Assembly: GCF_014648415.1 (NCBI RefSeq)
Contig: NZ_BMRB01000002.1
Location: 1,509,260 to 1,573,259 of the forward strand
Reading direction: 5' to 3'
Source of the DNA: Actinokineospora fastidiosa
Lineage (GTDB): Bacteria > Actinomycetota > Actinomycetes > Mycobacteriales > Pseudonocardiaceae
DNA: 64,000 nt
Program-made: the position numbers and the translations under genes
Notes under the pieces: generated by a model
What the model was told of the DNA's origin: nothing
The model's input: the letters and a program-made list of their open reading frames with translations, nothing else
Databases searched by the model: none
Part shown: piece by piece, positions 7,770 through 16,662 of the stretch
Numbering within the stretch: position 1 is the stretch's first letter
Layout: every line of letters starts with the position of its first letter

Positions 7770-8297
7770 CCAACCCCAGCCCCGCCCGCTTTGCGAGGCC
7801 CGGTCATCGACCAGACAGCCCACCCACCAAGCAGCCCACCACGAAGGAGCCCACCCGCCAGTCCTCGCGGCGAATCGGCGATTCGCAGGCCATTCCTCCG
7901 CACCTCAGCCATGCGCCAACCCAGCTCGGATCGGCGACTCGACCGCTCCGCAGGCTGGCAGCTCTGCGCAACCGTCAACTCACCGCCGACCGGCGAATCA
8001 ACGGACTGCCCGCCGAAGCTCCGCCAACCACCAACCCAGCTCCGACCAGCGAATCAACCGACCCACAGGCCAGCAGCTCCGCCCACCACCAACCCAGCTC
8101 CGGCCTGCGGCTCGGCCCATCCGCGGGCCGGTCCTCCGGCACCTCCGCCATCCGTCGGTTCCGCTCCAGCGGGCCAGTCCTTCCGGCAGCCCAATCAGTC
8201 CCCCGACCCCCACCCCAACACCCGGGCGGACTGGGCGGGCCTCGGCGGCTTGTCCGGTGGCGCGTGAGGGGAAGACCATAGGACTGAGGAGGTCTCG
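7770..8297. repeat. Non-coding tract with decayed ~58-60-bp tandem repeats
   Basis: No supported gene in 528 bp. From about 7860 to 8160 a degenerate unit recurs. The core AACCCAGCT appears at 7918, 8033 and 8091, and a core like GCGAATC at 7871, 7931, 7991 and 8048, giving a period of 57-60 bp in four to five copies. The minus strand would read recurring ELGWW-AELRR-like peptides, but frames are broken, so it looks like decayed repeats rather than a gene. Confidence 0.6.
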
Positions 8298-9386
8298 ATG
8301 AAGCTGCGGATCACCGACGTCCTGCTGGCGCTCCTGCTGGCCGCCATCGGGGTGTTCGGTTCCCTCGGCGCGGACGGCGTGTCCACGCTGGACCGGCCCG
8401 TGGATGGGTTGGCGTTGGGGCTGGCGGGGGCGAACGGTGTCCTGCTGGTCCTGCGGCGGGTCGTTCCCGTGGTGACCGTGGTGGCCTCCGCTGTGGTGAC
8501 CTCGGCCTACCTGGTCCTCGGTTACCCCTACGGCCCGATCCTGGTGAGCTTGCTCGTCGCCGTCTACAGCGTGGCGCGGTATGTGCGGTTGCGGTGGTCT
8601 CTGCCTGCTGGGGGCGCGGCCTTGGTCATCCTGCTCGTGCATGTGTTCACCAATCCCGTCGCGCTGCCGGGGTTGGTGGGGCTGGTGCCGGGGTCGGCAT
8701 GGGTGGTGGTGCCGTTCGCGGTGGGGGTGAGTGTGCGCCAGTATCGGGAGGGGGTTGAGCGGGCTCGGGCGGAGGCGGTGCGCAGGCGGGTCGACGCGGA
8801 GCGGTTGCGGTTGGCGCGGGAGGTGCATGACGTGGTGGGGCACGGGTTGGCGGCGATCAAGATGCAGGCCGAGGTGGCGCTGCACCTGATCGACGTCAAA
8901 CCGGCCCAGGCCGAGGTCGCGCTCACCGCGATCAGTCGGACGGCAGCCGACGCGCTCGACGAGGTGCGGGCGATGGTGCGCTCGAGCGGGGAGGCCGAGC
9001 GGGCGCCCGTTCCCGGGCTGGCGCGGCTGGCCGACCTGCGGGACCGGATGTCCGACGCGGGCATGCGCGTCGACCTCGACGCCGAGCCCGTGCCCGGTGG
9101 GCTCTCGCCCGCCGCCGACCTGGCCGGGTACCGGGTGGTGCAGGAGTCGCTGACCAACGCGCTGCGGCACAGCCTGGCGAAGCGGGCCAGCGTGCGGGTG
9201 CGGTTCGACGTCGATGTGGTGATCATCGACGTGCGCAACCCGGTCGAGCGGGCGCCGGGGCCCGACGGGATGGGCATCCCCGGCATGCGGGAACGGGTCA
9301 CCGCGCTGGGCGGGGACTTCTCCGCCGGGCCCGACAACGGCAGTTTCCGCGTGCACGCGCGCATACCCCGGGAAGGCGTCTCATGA
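8298..9386 (+). CDS. NarL-type sensor histidine kinase
   Basis: 362-residue membrane histidine kinase. Residues about 8-145 form several hydrophobic helices. The HisKA_3 dimerisation helix carries the phospho-acceptor His177 in LAREVHDVVGHGLAA. The ATPase domain shows the N box VVQESLTNALRHS and the G box GMGIPGMRERV. It autophosphorylates and passes phosphate to the response regulator encoded next, with which it overlaps by ATGA. The stimulus is unknown; no extracellular sensor domain is visible, so it is probably an intramembrane sensor. The start ATG is preceded by GAGGAGG. Confidence 0.9.
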   Translation: MKLRITDVLLALLLAAIGVFGSLGADGVSTLDRPVDGLALGLAGANGVLLVLRRVVPVVTVVASAVVTSAYLVLGYPYGPILVSLLVAVYSVARYVRLRWSLPAGGAALVILLVHVFTNPVALPGLVGLVPGSAWVVVPFAVGVSVRQYREGVERARAEAVRRRVDAERLRLAREVHDVVGHGLAAIKMQAEVALHLIDVKPAQAEVALTAISRTAADALDEVRAMVRSSGEAERAPVPGLARLADLRDRMSDAGMRVDLDAEPVPGGLSPAADLAGYRVVQESLTNALRHSLAKRASVRVRFDVDVVIIDVRNPVERAPGPDGMGIPGMRERVTALGGDFSAGPDNGSFRVHARIPREGVS

Positions 9387-10036
9387 TCAGCGTGGTGGTC
9401 GTCGACGACCAGGACCTCGTGCGCATCGGGCTGCGCACGCTCATCGAGAGCGAGGCGGACCTGGTCGTCACCGGGGAGGCGGGCGACGGGCTGACGGCCG
9501 TCCGCGCCGTGCGCGAGCTGCGGCCGGACGTGGTGCTGATGGACATCCGCATGCCCGGCGTCGACGGGTTGGAGGCGACCCGGCGGATCACCGCCGACCC
9601 CGAGCTGGCCGCCGTGCGCATCATCGTGCTGACCACCTTCGAGCTCGACGAGTACGTCTTCGACGCGCTGCGGCACGGGGCCAGCGGGTTCCTGCTCAAG
9701 GACACCCACCCCACCGACCTGCTGCGGGCGATCCGGGTGGTGGCCTCCGGCGAGGCTTTACTGTCCCCGTCGGTCACCCGACGGGTGATCAGCATGTTCG
9801 CCGACGGCGGCAAACCCAAGTCCGCCCCGCACCCCCGGCTCGGCCACCTCACCGAGCGCGAGCGCGAGATCGTCGGCCTGGTCGGGCAGGGGCTGACCAA
9901 CGACGAGATCGCGGGCAGGCTGGTGGTCAGCCCGGCGACCGCGCGCACGCACGTCAGCCGCGCCATGAGCAAGGTCGGCGCCCGCGACCGCGCCCAGCTG
10001 GTCGTCTTCGCCTACCAGTCGGGGCTGGCGGGCTAG
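9383..10036 (+). CDS. NarL/FixJ family response regulator
   Basis: 217-residue partner of the upstream kinase. The receiver domain has Asp9/Asp10, phospho-acceptor Asp54 (VVLMDIRMPG) and a Lys in FLLKDTHP. A LuxR-type helix-turn-helix follows (LTEREREIVGLVGQGLTNDEIAGRL). The ATG overlaps the kinase stop. An in-frame TTA codon at 9758-9760 suggests bldA-type translational timing. The stop overlaps the end of the opposite-strand DUF1203 gene by 4 bp. Target genes cannot be identified; no output operon is obviously attached. Confidence 0.92.
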   Translation: MISVVVVDDQDLVRIGLRTLIESEADLVVTGEAGDGLTAVRAVRELRPDVVLMDIRMPGVDGLEATRRITADPELAAVRIIVLTTFELDEYVFDALRHGASGFLLKDTHPTDLLRAIRVVASGEALLSPSVTRRVISMFADGGKPKSAPHPRLGHLTEREREIVGLVGQGLTNDEIAGRLVVSPATARTHVSRAMSKVGARDRAQLVVFAYQSGLAG

Positions 10037-10494
10037 GGCCGCACCTCGAAGGTGAAGCACCCGGCGTTCGCGCTGCGGACGTGCAGGTACGACACGTCCG
10101 GCTGGGCGAGCACGAGCCGCACGGCGGCCTCGTGGTCGTCCTCGGGCCGCAGGAAGGTGATGTGGCCGTACGCGCGCTCGCCGTCGGGCTGGAACGGGTT
10201 CAGCATGGACGCGTAGTCCAGGAACGCGGGCGGGTACTCCCCCGGCGTCGAGTAGCCCGCGCACCGGTCGAAGTGGACGTACACCGGCCCGGTCTCCGCC
10301 CACGGGCTCCGCTGGGTCCACGGGTTGTAGCTGATGAGCGCGATGTCCTCACCCGGGGTCGCCCAGGTGAGGCAGCAGCGCAGCGGCTCATCGCCGTCCG
10401 CGGGCCGCAGGGTCCAGGGGTTGCCGGACTCGTCGGCGCCGCTGTCGCGCATGGCCTGGAGACGATCGGGGTCGATGGCGATGTACTGGATCAC
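10033..10494 (-). CDS. DUF1203 family protein
   Basis: 153-residue soluble protein of the DUF1203 family, unknown function. Recognisable blocks are [32 protein letters not shown] and the terminal CFTFEVRP. Several conserved Cys, His and Glu residues suggest a metal or redox site, but that is speculation. The GTG start overlaps the stop of the cysA-like gene as GTGA, so it is the fifth, translationally coupled gene of the sulfate transporter operon. This position hints at a link to sulfur uptake that the family name does not convey. Confidence 0.8.
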   Translation of the reverse strand: MIQYIAIDPDRLQAMRDSGADESGNPWTLRPADGDEPLRCCLTWATPGEDIALISYNPWTQRSPWAETGPVYVHFDRCAGYSTPGEYPPAFLDYASMLNPFQPDGERAYGHITFLRPEDDHEAAVRLVLAQPDVSYLHVRSANAGCFTFEVRP

Positions 10495-11501
10495 GGGTGG
10501 AACTCTGCCGCGCCGGACGCGCCGGTTCCGGCGGAAATCGGCCGTGTCGTTCCGGGCCGGGCCGGGTCCCCGATGGACGTCGCCACCAGGCTTACCGCAC
10601 GACCGGGCGCCAGGTCCAGCGCGGCGGCCCGGGTGCGGTCGAGGGTGACCATCACCTGCTGGCCGTCGCAGTCGACGTGGGCGCGGACCTCGAAGCCCAC
10701 CCGGCTGAGCCGGTCGACCCGGCCGGGCACGCCCACGCCGTCGAGGCGCACGTCGATGTCGTGCGGGCGGACCAGGGCGTCGCCCAGGCGGGTCGTCGGA
10801 CCGAGGAACCGCATGACGAACTCGGTGGCGGGCCGGTCGTAGAGCTCGTCCGGCGGCCCGGTCTGCTCGACCCGGCCCTGGTTGACCACCACGATCTCGT
10901 CGGCGACCTCCAGCGCCTCCTCCTGGTCGTGGGTGACGAACACCGTCGTCACCCGGACCTCGTCGTGCAGGCGGCGCAGCCACTCGCGCAGTTCCTTGCG
11001 CACCTGCGCGTCCAGCGCGCCGAACGGCTCGTCGAGCAGGAGGACGCGGGGTTCCACGGCCAGCGCGCGGGCCAGCGCCATCCGCTGCCGTTGCCCGCCG
11101 GACAGCTGCGCGGGAAGGCGGTCGGCGAACTGCTCCAGCCGCACCAGGCGCAGCAGCTCGCCCACCCGGTCGCGGATCTCCCCGGCCGGGCGGCGCCGGA
11201 TCTCCAGTCCGAACGCGACATTGCGGTACACCGTGAGGTGCTTGAAGGCCGCGTAGTGCTGGAAGACGAAGCCGACGTCGCGTTCGCGCACCGGCAGGTG
11301 GGTCGCGGGCAGCCCGTCGATGAGCACCTCGCCGCCGTCCGGGGTCTCCAGGCCCGCGATCACCCGCAGCAGCGTCGACTTCCCGCCGCCGCTCGGCCCC
11401 AGCAGGGCGGTGAGACCGCCGGTGGGCACGTCGACGGACACGTCGTCCAAGGCGGTGAACGCGCCGAAGCGTTTGCGCACCGCGCGGACCTGGATGCTCA
11501 C
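10491..11501 (-). CDS. cysA: Sulfate ABC transporter ATP-binding protein
   Basis: 336-residue CysA-type ATPase energising sulfate/thiosulfate import. Walker [10 protein letters not shown], signature LSGGQRQR, Walker B VLLLDEP and the switch histidine in VTHDQEEAL are intact, followed by a C-terminal TOBE-like regulatory domain from about residue 240. The length suits CysA, and the two permeases plus binding protein lie immediately upstream in the same operon. The GTG start overlaps the CysW stop (GTGA). Cytoplasmic face of the membrane. Confidence 0.92.
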   Translation of the reverse strand: MSIQVRAVRKRFGAFTALDDVSVDVPTGGLTALLGPSGGGKSTLLRVIAGLETPDGGEVLIDGLPATHLPVRERDVGFVFQHYAAFKHLTVYRNVAFGLEIRRRPAGEIRDRVGELLRLVRLEQFADRLPAQLSGGQRQRMALARALAVEPRVLLLDEPFGALDAQVRKELREWLRRLHDEVRVTTVFVTHDQEEALEVADEIVVVNQGRVEQTGPPDELYDRPATEFVMRFLGPTTRLGDALVRPHDIDVRLDGVGVPGRVDRLSRVGFEVRAHVDCDGQQVMVTLDRTRAAALDLAPGRAVSLVATSIGDPARPGTTRPISAGTGASGAAEFHP

Positions 11502-12280
11502 GAGCCCTCCTTCGGGCGGATGACGGACACGACGACCAGGCAGAGCACCGCGGCGAAGGCCAGCAGGAACGCGGTGGCGTACGCGGTGGTCTGCTCGAAG
11601 TCCTGGTATTTCTGCTCGACCACGAGCGTGGCGGTCTGCGTGCGGTTGATGAGGTTCCCGGAGACGATCTTCACCGCGCCGAACTCGCCGAGCGAGCGCG
11701 CCAGGCTCAGCACGACGCCGTACACGACGGCCCAGCGGATCGCGGGCAGGGTGATCCGCGCGAAGACCTGCCAGCCGGTGGCGCCGAGGGTCCTGGCGGC
11801 CTGCTCCTGCTCGTCGCCGATCTCCCTGAGCACCGGCACGACCTCGCGGATCACCAGCGGCAGCGCGACGAACACGGTCGCCATCACCATGCCCGGCGCG
11901 GCGAACACGACCTGGAGCCCGCCCGCCTCCAGCGTCGGCCCGAACCAGCCGTCCACCCCGCCGTAGACCAGCACGATGGCCAGGCCGACCACGACGGGCG
12001 ACACCGACAGCGGCAGGTCGATGAGCACCGACAGCAGCCATCGCCCCGGGAACCGGTGCCGCACAAGCAGAAGCGAGACCCCGATGCCGAACACGGTGTT
12101 GATCACAACGGACACCACCGCCACCTGGACGGTCAGCCACAGCGCGTTGACCACCACCGGGTCCGACAGCGCCGCGACCAGCGCGTCAGCGCCGTCGGCG
12201 AAGCTGTTGGCCACCACCAGCCCCACCGGCCAGAGCACCAGCAGTCCCAAGTAGACCACCACGATCACGCGCTTAACCAC
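11498..12280 (-). CDS. cysW: Sulfate ABC transporter permease CysW
   Basis: 260-residue inner-membrane permease with about six helices. The cytoplasmic coupling loop, of the EAA type, reads [21 protein letters not shown], and [16 protein letters not shown] is the characteristic CysW/CysT segment. It forms the transmembrane heterodimer with CysT for sulfate/thiosulfate uptake. The ATG overlaps the CysT gene by 8 bp and its stop overlaps the cysA start by 4 bp, so expression is tightly coupled. Confidence 0.9.
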   Translation of the reverse strand: MVKRVIVVVYLGLLVLWPVGLVVANSFADGADALVAALSDPVVVNALWLTVQVAVVSVVINTVFGIGVSLLLVRHRFPGRWLLSVLIDLPLSVSPVVVGLAIVLVYGGVDGWFGPTLEAGGLQVVFAAPGMVMATVFVALPLVIREVVPVLREIGDEQEQAARTLGATGWQVFARITLPAIRWAVVYGVVLSLARSLGEFGAVKIVSGNLINRTQTATLVVEQKYQDFEQTTAYATAFLLAFAAVLCLVVVSVIRPKEGS

Positions 12281-13070
12281 GGCGGGCCACCCTCCGCTGG
12301 ATCAGGTCGAGCGCGGTGATGGCGGCTAGCGCGACCACCAGCAGCACGGCCGCGACCGCCGACGCCGCTGCGAGGTCGCCGTTCTCGATGTGGCTGAGGA
12401 TGCGCACCGACGCCACCTCCGTGCGCATCGGCAGGTTGCCCGACAACAGCACCAGCGAGCCGTATTCGCTGATGCCCCGGGCGAACGACATCGCCGCGCC
12501 CGCCGCGATCGCGGGGGCGAGCGCGGGCAGGACGATCCGGCGGAAGGTCGCGAGCCGAGAGGCGCCCAGCGTCGCGGCGGCCTCCTCGGCTTCCCGGTCG
12601 AGTTCGGCCAGGACGGGCTGCACGGTGCGCACGACGAACGGCAGCGTGACGAACAACAGCGCCAGGAATACCGCTGTCCGCGTGTTGGCGACATCGACGC
12701 CGATGGGGCTGCGCGGGCCGTACAGCGCGAGCAGGACCAGCCCGGCCACGATCGTCGGCAGCGCGAACGGCACGTCGATGACGACGTCGAGCACGCGCTT
12801 GCCCGGGAAGTCGTCGCGCACCAGCACCCACGCGATGAGCGTGCCGATGAGGACGTTCACCAGCGTGACCAGCAGCGAATGGACGACGGTCAGGCGGATC
12901 GCGGCGAAGGTCTGCTCGTCGGCGACCGCCCGCCAGAACGCGCCCCATCCGCCCGCGGCGGTCTCCACCAGGACCGCGGTGAGCGGGATCAGCACCAGCA
13001 GGCTGAACCACAGCGTGGCCAGGCCGAGGCCCAGTGCCGGGCCCCGGCCCAACCGGACGGCCACGCTCAC
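12273..13070 (-). CDS. cysT: Sulfate ABC transporter permease CysT
   Basis: 265-residue permease, partner of CysW. It shows the CysT hallmark VPFALPTIVAGLVLLALYGP, the coupling loop EEAAATLGASRLATFRRIVLP and ARGISEYGSLVLLSGN. About six membrane helices. The GTG start at 13070 overlaps the stop of the binding-protein gene by GTGA. Operon order is binding protein, CysT, CysW, CysA, DUF1203, as in the classical sulfate/thiosulfate importer. Confidence 0.9.
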   Translation of the reverse strand: MSVAVRLGRGPALGLGLATLWFSLLVLIPLTAVLVETAAGGWGAFWRAVADEQTFAAIRLTVVHSLLVTLVNVLIGTLIAWVLVRDDFPGKRVLDVVIDVPFALPTIVAGLVLLALYGPRSPIGVDVANTRTAVFLALLFVTLPFVVRTVQPVLAELDREAEEAAATLGASRLATFRRIVLPALAPAIAAGAAMSFARGISEYGSLVLLSGNLPMRTEVASVRILSHIENGDLAAASAVAAVLLVVALAAITALDLIQRRVARRG

Positions 13071-14053
13071 GACTTGCCGGTTTCCCGCTGGATGCTGGTG
13101 ATCACGCCGGTCTCGGCGGCGAAGAACCGCTCGCTGGCGGCGGGCCAGCCGCCGAAGTCGGCCGCGATCGTCTGCAGCGTCCTGGGCGCGGGGAACGGGT
13201 TCGCCGGGTCGTTCGCGCCGGGCACCTCGACGCTGATGCCGTCGATCACCGGACGGAAGCCGGTGCGCGCGAACTCGGTCTGGCCGGTCGGGCCGAGGAC
13301 GAACCTTAGCCACTCGACGGCCTTGGGGTCCGCGGACTTCAGCACCGCGCCGGGATTCTCGATGAGCAGAGTGGTGTCCGGGACGATGTAGTCGAAGGCG
13401 GCGCCGTTCTGCCGGGCCAGGATGGCCTCGTTCTCGTAGGTGAGCAGGACGTCGCCGGTGCCGCCGGTGAAGGCGGTGGTGGCGTCGCGCCCGCTGCCGG
13501 GCAGGGCGACGACGTTGCGGAAGAACCTGGTCGTGAAGTCCTCGGCGTCGAGTCCGGCGGCCTGGGCGTGGCCGTAGGCGGCGAGGATGTTCCAGCGGGC
13601 GGAGCCGGACGAGCCGGGGTTGGGGGTCACGATCCCGAGGCCGGGTTCGACGAGGTCGTCCCAGCCGGTGATGCCCTTCGGGTTGCCCGCGCGCACGGCG
13701 ATGACCACGACCGAGGTGGACACGATGCCCTTGGTCGGCCCCTTGTCCCACTCGGGCGCGACCAGTCCGGCGTCCACCAGCCGGGTGACGTCACCCTCCA
13801 GGGAGAAGTGCACGTAGTCGGCGGGCAGGCCGCCCGCCACGGCGCGGCTCTGGTCGCCGGAGGCGCCGTAGGACTCCTGCCAGGTGACGCCCGCGCCGTC
13901 CGGCGTCTTCGCCCACTCCCGCTGGATGGCGTTGTTGGCCGCCTTCGGCACGGCGAACCCCACCAGCGACAGGGTGGTGTCCGCCCCGTCGCCGGTCGCG
14001 GTGCCGCAGGCCGATAAGGCCACCAGGACCGCTGCGACCGCTGTCTTGCGCAC
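13067..14053 (-). CDS. Sulfate ABC transporter substrate-binding lipoprotein
   Basis: 328-residue extracellular sulfate/thiosulfate-binding protein (Sbp/CysP type), first gene of the operon. The N-terminus has a lipobox LSAC (lipidated Cys about 17). Family motifs include QESYGASGDQSRAVAGGL, DYVHFSLEGDV, NPGSSGSARWN and TYENEAI, which line the anion pocket. GTG 14053 is preferred. The 97-bp gap to the divergent IclR gene holds two dyads and a motif shared with the cysteine dioxygenase promoter, so IclR control is likely. Confidence 0.9.
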   Translation of the reverse strand: MRKTAVAAVLVALSACGTATGDGADTTLSLVGFAVPKAANNAIQREWAKTPDGAGVTWQESYGASGDQSRAVAGGLPADYVHFSLEGDVTRLVDAGLVAPEWDKGPTKGIVSTSVVVIAVRAGNPKGITGWDDLVEPGLGIVTPNPGSSGSARWNILAAYGHAQAAGLDAEDFTTRFFRNVVALPGSGRDATTAFTGGTGDVLLTYENEAILARQNGAAFDYIVPDTTLLIENPGAVLKSADPKAVEWLRFVLGPTGQTEFARTGFRPVIDGISVEVPGANDPANPFPAPRTLQTIAADFGGWPAASERFFAAETGVITSIQRETGKS

Positions 14054-14091
14054 GTCTGCCTCCCGATTCTCGGTGTCGGGAGGGGACCGTA

Positions 14092-14133
14092 ATGATCGGC
14101 CGATCATCTTGGAAAGCTGTTCCACATTGTGGA
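14092..14133. promoter_or_regulatory. IclR/sulfate-transporter operator region
   Basis: Between the divergent binding-protein and IclR genes lie a perfect 16-bp palindrome ATGATCGGCCGATCAT (14092-14107) and the motif TTCCACATTGTGGA (14120-14133), whose core TCCACA-T-TGTGGA is a perfect 13-bp dyad. A 13-of-15 match to the second motif recurs at 16609-16623 in front of cysteine dioxygenase. The size suits an IclR-family site. Confidence 0.65.
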
Positions 14134-14150
14134 TGTGCCAGGATTCGACG

Positions 14151-14921
14151 GTGTCCGACGTGCGGGAATCCCGGTCCGGAGCGCAGGCGATCGAGCGGGC
14201 GCTCGCGGTGCTGCGCTGTTTCGAGAGCGGCGAGCGCACCCAGGGGATCAGCGAGCTGGCCCGGCGCACCGGGCTGACGGTCAGCACGACCCACCGGGTG
14301 ACGCGGGCGCTGGCCGACGGCGGGCTGCTCATGCAGGTCCCGCGCGGCGACCGCTACCAGCTCGGCCCGACCCTGGCCGTGCTGGGCGCGCGGGCGGCCG
14401 ACCAGCTCGGCTACGACCAGGCGCTGCCCCTGCTGGCCGAACTTGCCGAGAGCACCGGCGAGTCGGTCAACCTGGGCATCCGCACGGGCACGGACGTGCA
14501 GGTCGTGCTCGACGTGCCCTCCACCCAGCCGCTGCGCTTCGACCAGCCGCCGGGCACCCGCGTCCCGCTGTACGCCTCGGCCATGGGCAAGTGCCTGCTG
14601 GCCGCCGCCGCCGACCTCGAGGCCGAGGCGGCCGCGCTGGGCGAGCTCACCGCCCACACCGACCGCACGGTCACGACCACCAAGGCCCTGCTCGCCGACC
14701 TCCGCGCCGTCCGCGAGCGCGGATGGGCCCTCAACGACGAGGAGCGCAACCCGGGCGTCCGCGCAATCGCGGTCGCCGTGCGCACCGACACGGGCACGAT
14801 CGCCGCGATCGCCGTCCAGGGCCCCACGGTCCGCATCACCGAGGACCGCTTCGCCACCCTGGCCAACCAACTCACCCACACCGCCCGCCGCGTCGCCCCA
14901 CTGCTGGCCGCCACCCGCTAG
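14151..14921 (+). CDS. IclR family transcriptional regulator
   Basis: 256-residue regulator. The N-terminal winged helix (AIERALAVLRCFESGERTQG, ISELARRTGLTVSTTHRVTRAL) is followed by the IclR effector domain (GESVNLGIRTGTDVQVV, PLYASAMGKCLLA, GWALNDEERNPGVRAIAVAV). GTG 14151 follows AGGA by 7-8 bp; ATG 14133 is an upstream alternative that would start inside the putative operator. Divergent from the sulfate transporter operon and linked by motif to the cysteine dioxygenase-rhodanese operon, so it probably senses a sulfur compound. The effector is unknown. Confidence 0.9.
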   Translation: MSDVRESRSGAQAIERALAVLRCFESGERTQGISELARRTGLTVSTTHRVTRALADGGLLMQVPRGDRYQLGPTLAVLGARAADQLGYDQALPLLAELAESTGESVNLGIRTGTDVQVVLDVPSTQPLRFDQPPGTRVPLYASAMGKCLLAAAADLEAEAAALGELTAHTDRTVTTTKALLADLRAVRERGWALNDEERNPGVRAIAVAVRTDTGTIAAIAVQGPTVRITEDRFATLANQLTHTARRVAPLLAATR

Positions 14922-15667
14922 GACGGCTCAAGTCACAGCAGGCAGGCCAGCCACGGCCGCGCTGCCCCACCGGCTCGACGATGGCATCCGCACCCGCTGC
15001 CGATCGACTGGGGCAAGGGGATGGACGAGGCCGCAGCCACCCGCTCCACCGTCGCCGTCCACGACCAGCAGGCCATCTGCCCCACGCGCGAAAGCCGCGC
15101 ATGAGCTCGGCCTCGCCCCGCTGCCAGCCGCCACCCGGTAGCCCGCCCAGGTCACCGCGGGCAAGCCGCCGTCCACCACCGGCAGCCCCTCCGCCCCCAC
15201 ACGCGAAAGCCGCCCATGAGGTCGATGCGCGCCCACTGCTAGCCGCCGATGGTTCCGCCCAGGCCACGGCAGGCGAGCCACCGACCACGACCGGCAGGCT
15301 CTCCGCATTCCAGACGCGAAAGCCGCCCACTAGGCCGATGCCGCCCCACTGCCAGCCGCCACCCATAGCCCCGCCCAGGTCACCGCAGGCGAGCCATCGA
15401 CTACCACCGGCAGACCCTCCGCCTCCCGGGCGCGAAAGCCGTCCACTAGGTCGACGCCCCCCGATACTCACTCAGGTCACCGCAGGCGAGCCAACGTCCA
15501 CTACCGACAGACCCTCGCCCCCCACACGCGAAAGCCACCCGGTCGACGCCCCCGATAATCCGCTCAGGTCACCGCAGGCGAGCCGCCGTCCACCCGGCAG
15601 CCCCCTCGGCCCCCACACACGAAAGCCACCAGGTCGACGCCCCCGCCAGTCGTCACCGATAACCCGC
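14922..15667. repeat. Decayed tandem copies of the rhodanese 3' end
   Basis: 746 bp without an intact gene. The segment CAGGTCACCGC plus the following ~85 bp, which in the rhodanese gene encodes its last ~25 residues, recurs at about 15148, 15260, 15376, 15473 and 15565 (spacings 112, 116, 97, 92), then 15669 (104 on), which is the true gene end. A weaker copy sits near 14934. Minus-strand reading of the copies gives variants of GFRAWEAEGLPVVDGGSPAV such as FRVWNAESLPVVVGGSPAV, with frameshifts and stops. It is a diverged array, not a CRISPR. Confidence 0.8.
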
Positions 15668-16060
15668 TCAGGTCACCGCGGGCGAACCGCCGTCCACCAC
15701 CGGCAGGCCCTCCGCCTCCCAGGCGCGAAAGCCGCCGATCAGGTCGGTCGCGCGGCGCAGGCCGATGCGCCGGAGGTCGCGGGCGGCCAGGCTTGATGCG
15801 TAGCCCTCGTTGCAGAAGACGATCACCACGCGGTCGGCGGTGATGTCCGGCAGCCGGTGTGTGCCCGCCGGGTCGAGGCGCCACTCCAGGACGATCCGCT
15901 CGATCGGGATCGCGCCGGGGATCTCGCCCTCGGCGAGGCGGTTGTAGTAGGGCCGGATGTCGACCAGCAGCGCCCCCTCCCGGACTAGGGCGTGCGCCTT
16001 GAACGGGTCGACCCGCTCGATCTCGCCGCGGGCCTGCGCCAGGTACGCCTCGACGCTCAC
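15668..16060 (-). CDS. Rhodanese-like sulfurtransferase
   Basis: 130-residue single-domain rhodanese. VDIRP is the conserved CH2A strand and the active-site loop CNEGYAS supplies the persulfide-bearing Cys83. The end GGFRAWEAEGLPVV is typical of the fold. It moves sulfane sulfur to an acceptor. The GTG start overlaps the cysteine dioxygenase stop (GTGA), so the two act together, probably in cysteine breakdown or persulfide handling. Its 3' end is the parent of the decayed repeat array downstream. Confidence 0.92.
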   Translation of the reverse strand: MSVEAYLAQARGEIERVDPFKAHALVREGALLVDIRPYYNRLAEGEIPGAIPIERIVLEWRLDPAGTHRLPDITADRVVIVFCNEGYASSLAARDLRRIGLRRATDLIGGFRAWEAEGLPVVDGGSPAVT

Positions 16061-16569
16061 GGCACCTCCACCACGACGGACCCGCGCCGCGCGGGCAGGG
16101 CCACCCGGCGCGCGGGGATCTCGGCCAGGCTCGGGTATTCGCGGGTCGGCACCAGCGGCGGCGAGTACGCGTGCACGCTCAGCGCGGGCTCGACCGAGGT
16201 GTTGGCCACGACGTGGGCCCGGCCCGCGCCGAAGGCGACCGTCTCGCCCGCGCGGCGCAGGCCCCGGTGCTCGCCGGAGTCCGGGTACCGGTAGCGCTCG
16301 GTCAGCGCGCCGCGGACGACGGTGAACGAGCCGGCCGCGCCGCCGTGGTCGTGCGGCGGGGTGGCCTGGCCGGGCAGCCACGACAGCAGCCAGAGCTCGA
16401 CGCCCTCGGTCAGGGCCAGCCGGGTCCACCAGCGTGATCGCGGGTCGTACCTGGCGATCTCGGCGAACTCGTGGCCGAACGTCGAGCCGACCTGCCGGGT
16501 GAGGGAACGCAGTTGGCGCACCGACCAGACGACGCGCGTCGGGTGCAGCAGTGTCTCGGAAACCTTCAT
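16057..16569 (-). CDS. Cysteine dioxygenase type I
   Basis: 170-residue cupin iron enzyme oxidising cysteine (or a related thiol) to its sulfinate with O2. The three-histidine iron site is clear: His73 and His75 in PPHDHGG, and His119 in GRAHVV. The second-shell Ser131-His133-Tyr135 triad, conserved in CDOs, is present in LSVHAYSPP. The length is usual for bacterial CDOs. A motif like that in front of the IclR regulator lies 40 bp upstream. It heads the two-gene operon with rhodanese. Thiol specificity (cysteine or 3-mercaptopropionate) is not certain. Confidence 0.9.
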   Translation of the reverse strand: MKVSETLLHPTRVVWSVRQLRSLTRQVGSTFGHEFAEIARYDPRSRWWTRLALTEGVELWLLSWLPGQATPPHDHGGAAGSFTVVRGALTERYRYPDSGEHRGLRRAGETVAFGAGRAHVVANTSVEPALSVHAYSPPLVPTREYPSLAEIPARRVALPARRGSVVVEVP

Positions 16570-16608
16570 GCCAGCAGGCTGGCACCGCCCGACCAACTTG
16601 GCATGCCC

Positions 16609-16623
16609 TTCCACATTGCGGAA
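16609..16623. promoter_or_regulatory. Candidate IclR site upstream of cysteine dioxygenase
   Basis: TTCCACATTGCGGAA, an imperfect 15-bp dyad, matches 13 of 15 bases of 14120-14134 beside the IclR gene. It lies in the 93-bp gap between the divergent cysteine dioxygenase and binding-lipoprotein genes, so it could act on either or both. Confidence 0.6.
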
Positions 16624-16662
16624 CACTGATTGACCAGTGCCGGGCGTGGGCACCTCGCGGGT

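Noticed and set aside
7998-9356. 452-codon minus-strand frame across the repeat tract and kinase gene
   Set aside because: Low-complexity His/Pro/Arg-rich antisense frame; the plus strand encodes a clear histidine kinase.
14922-15667. CRISPR-like periodicity
   Set aside because: Units are 92-116 bp and diverge along their whole length; there are no short exact repeats with unique spacers and no cas genes.
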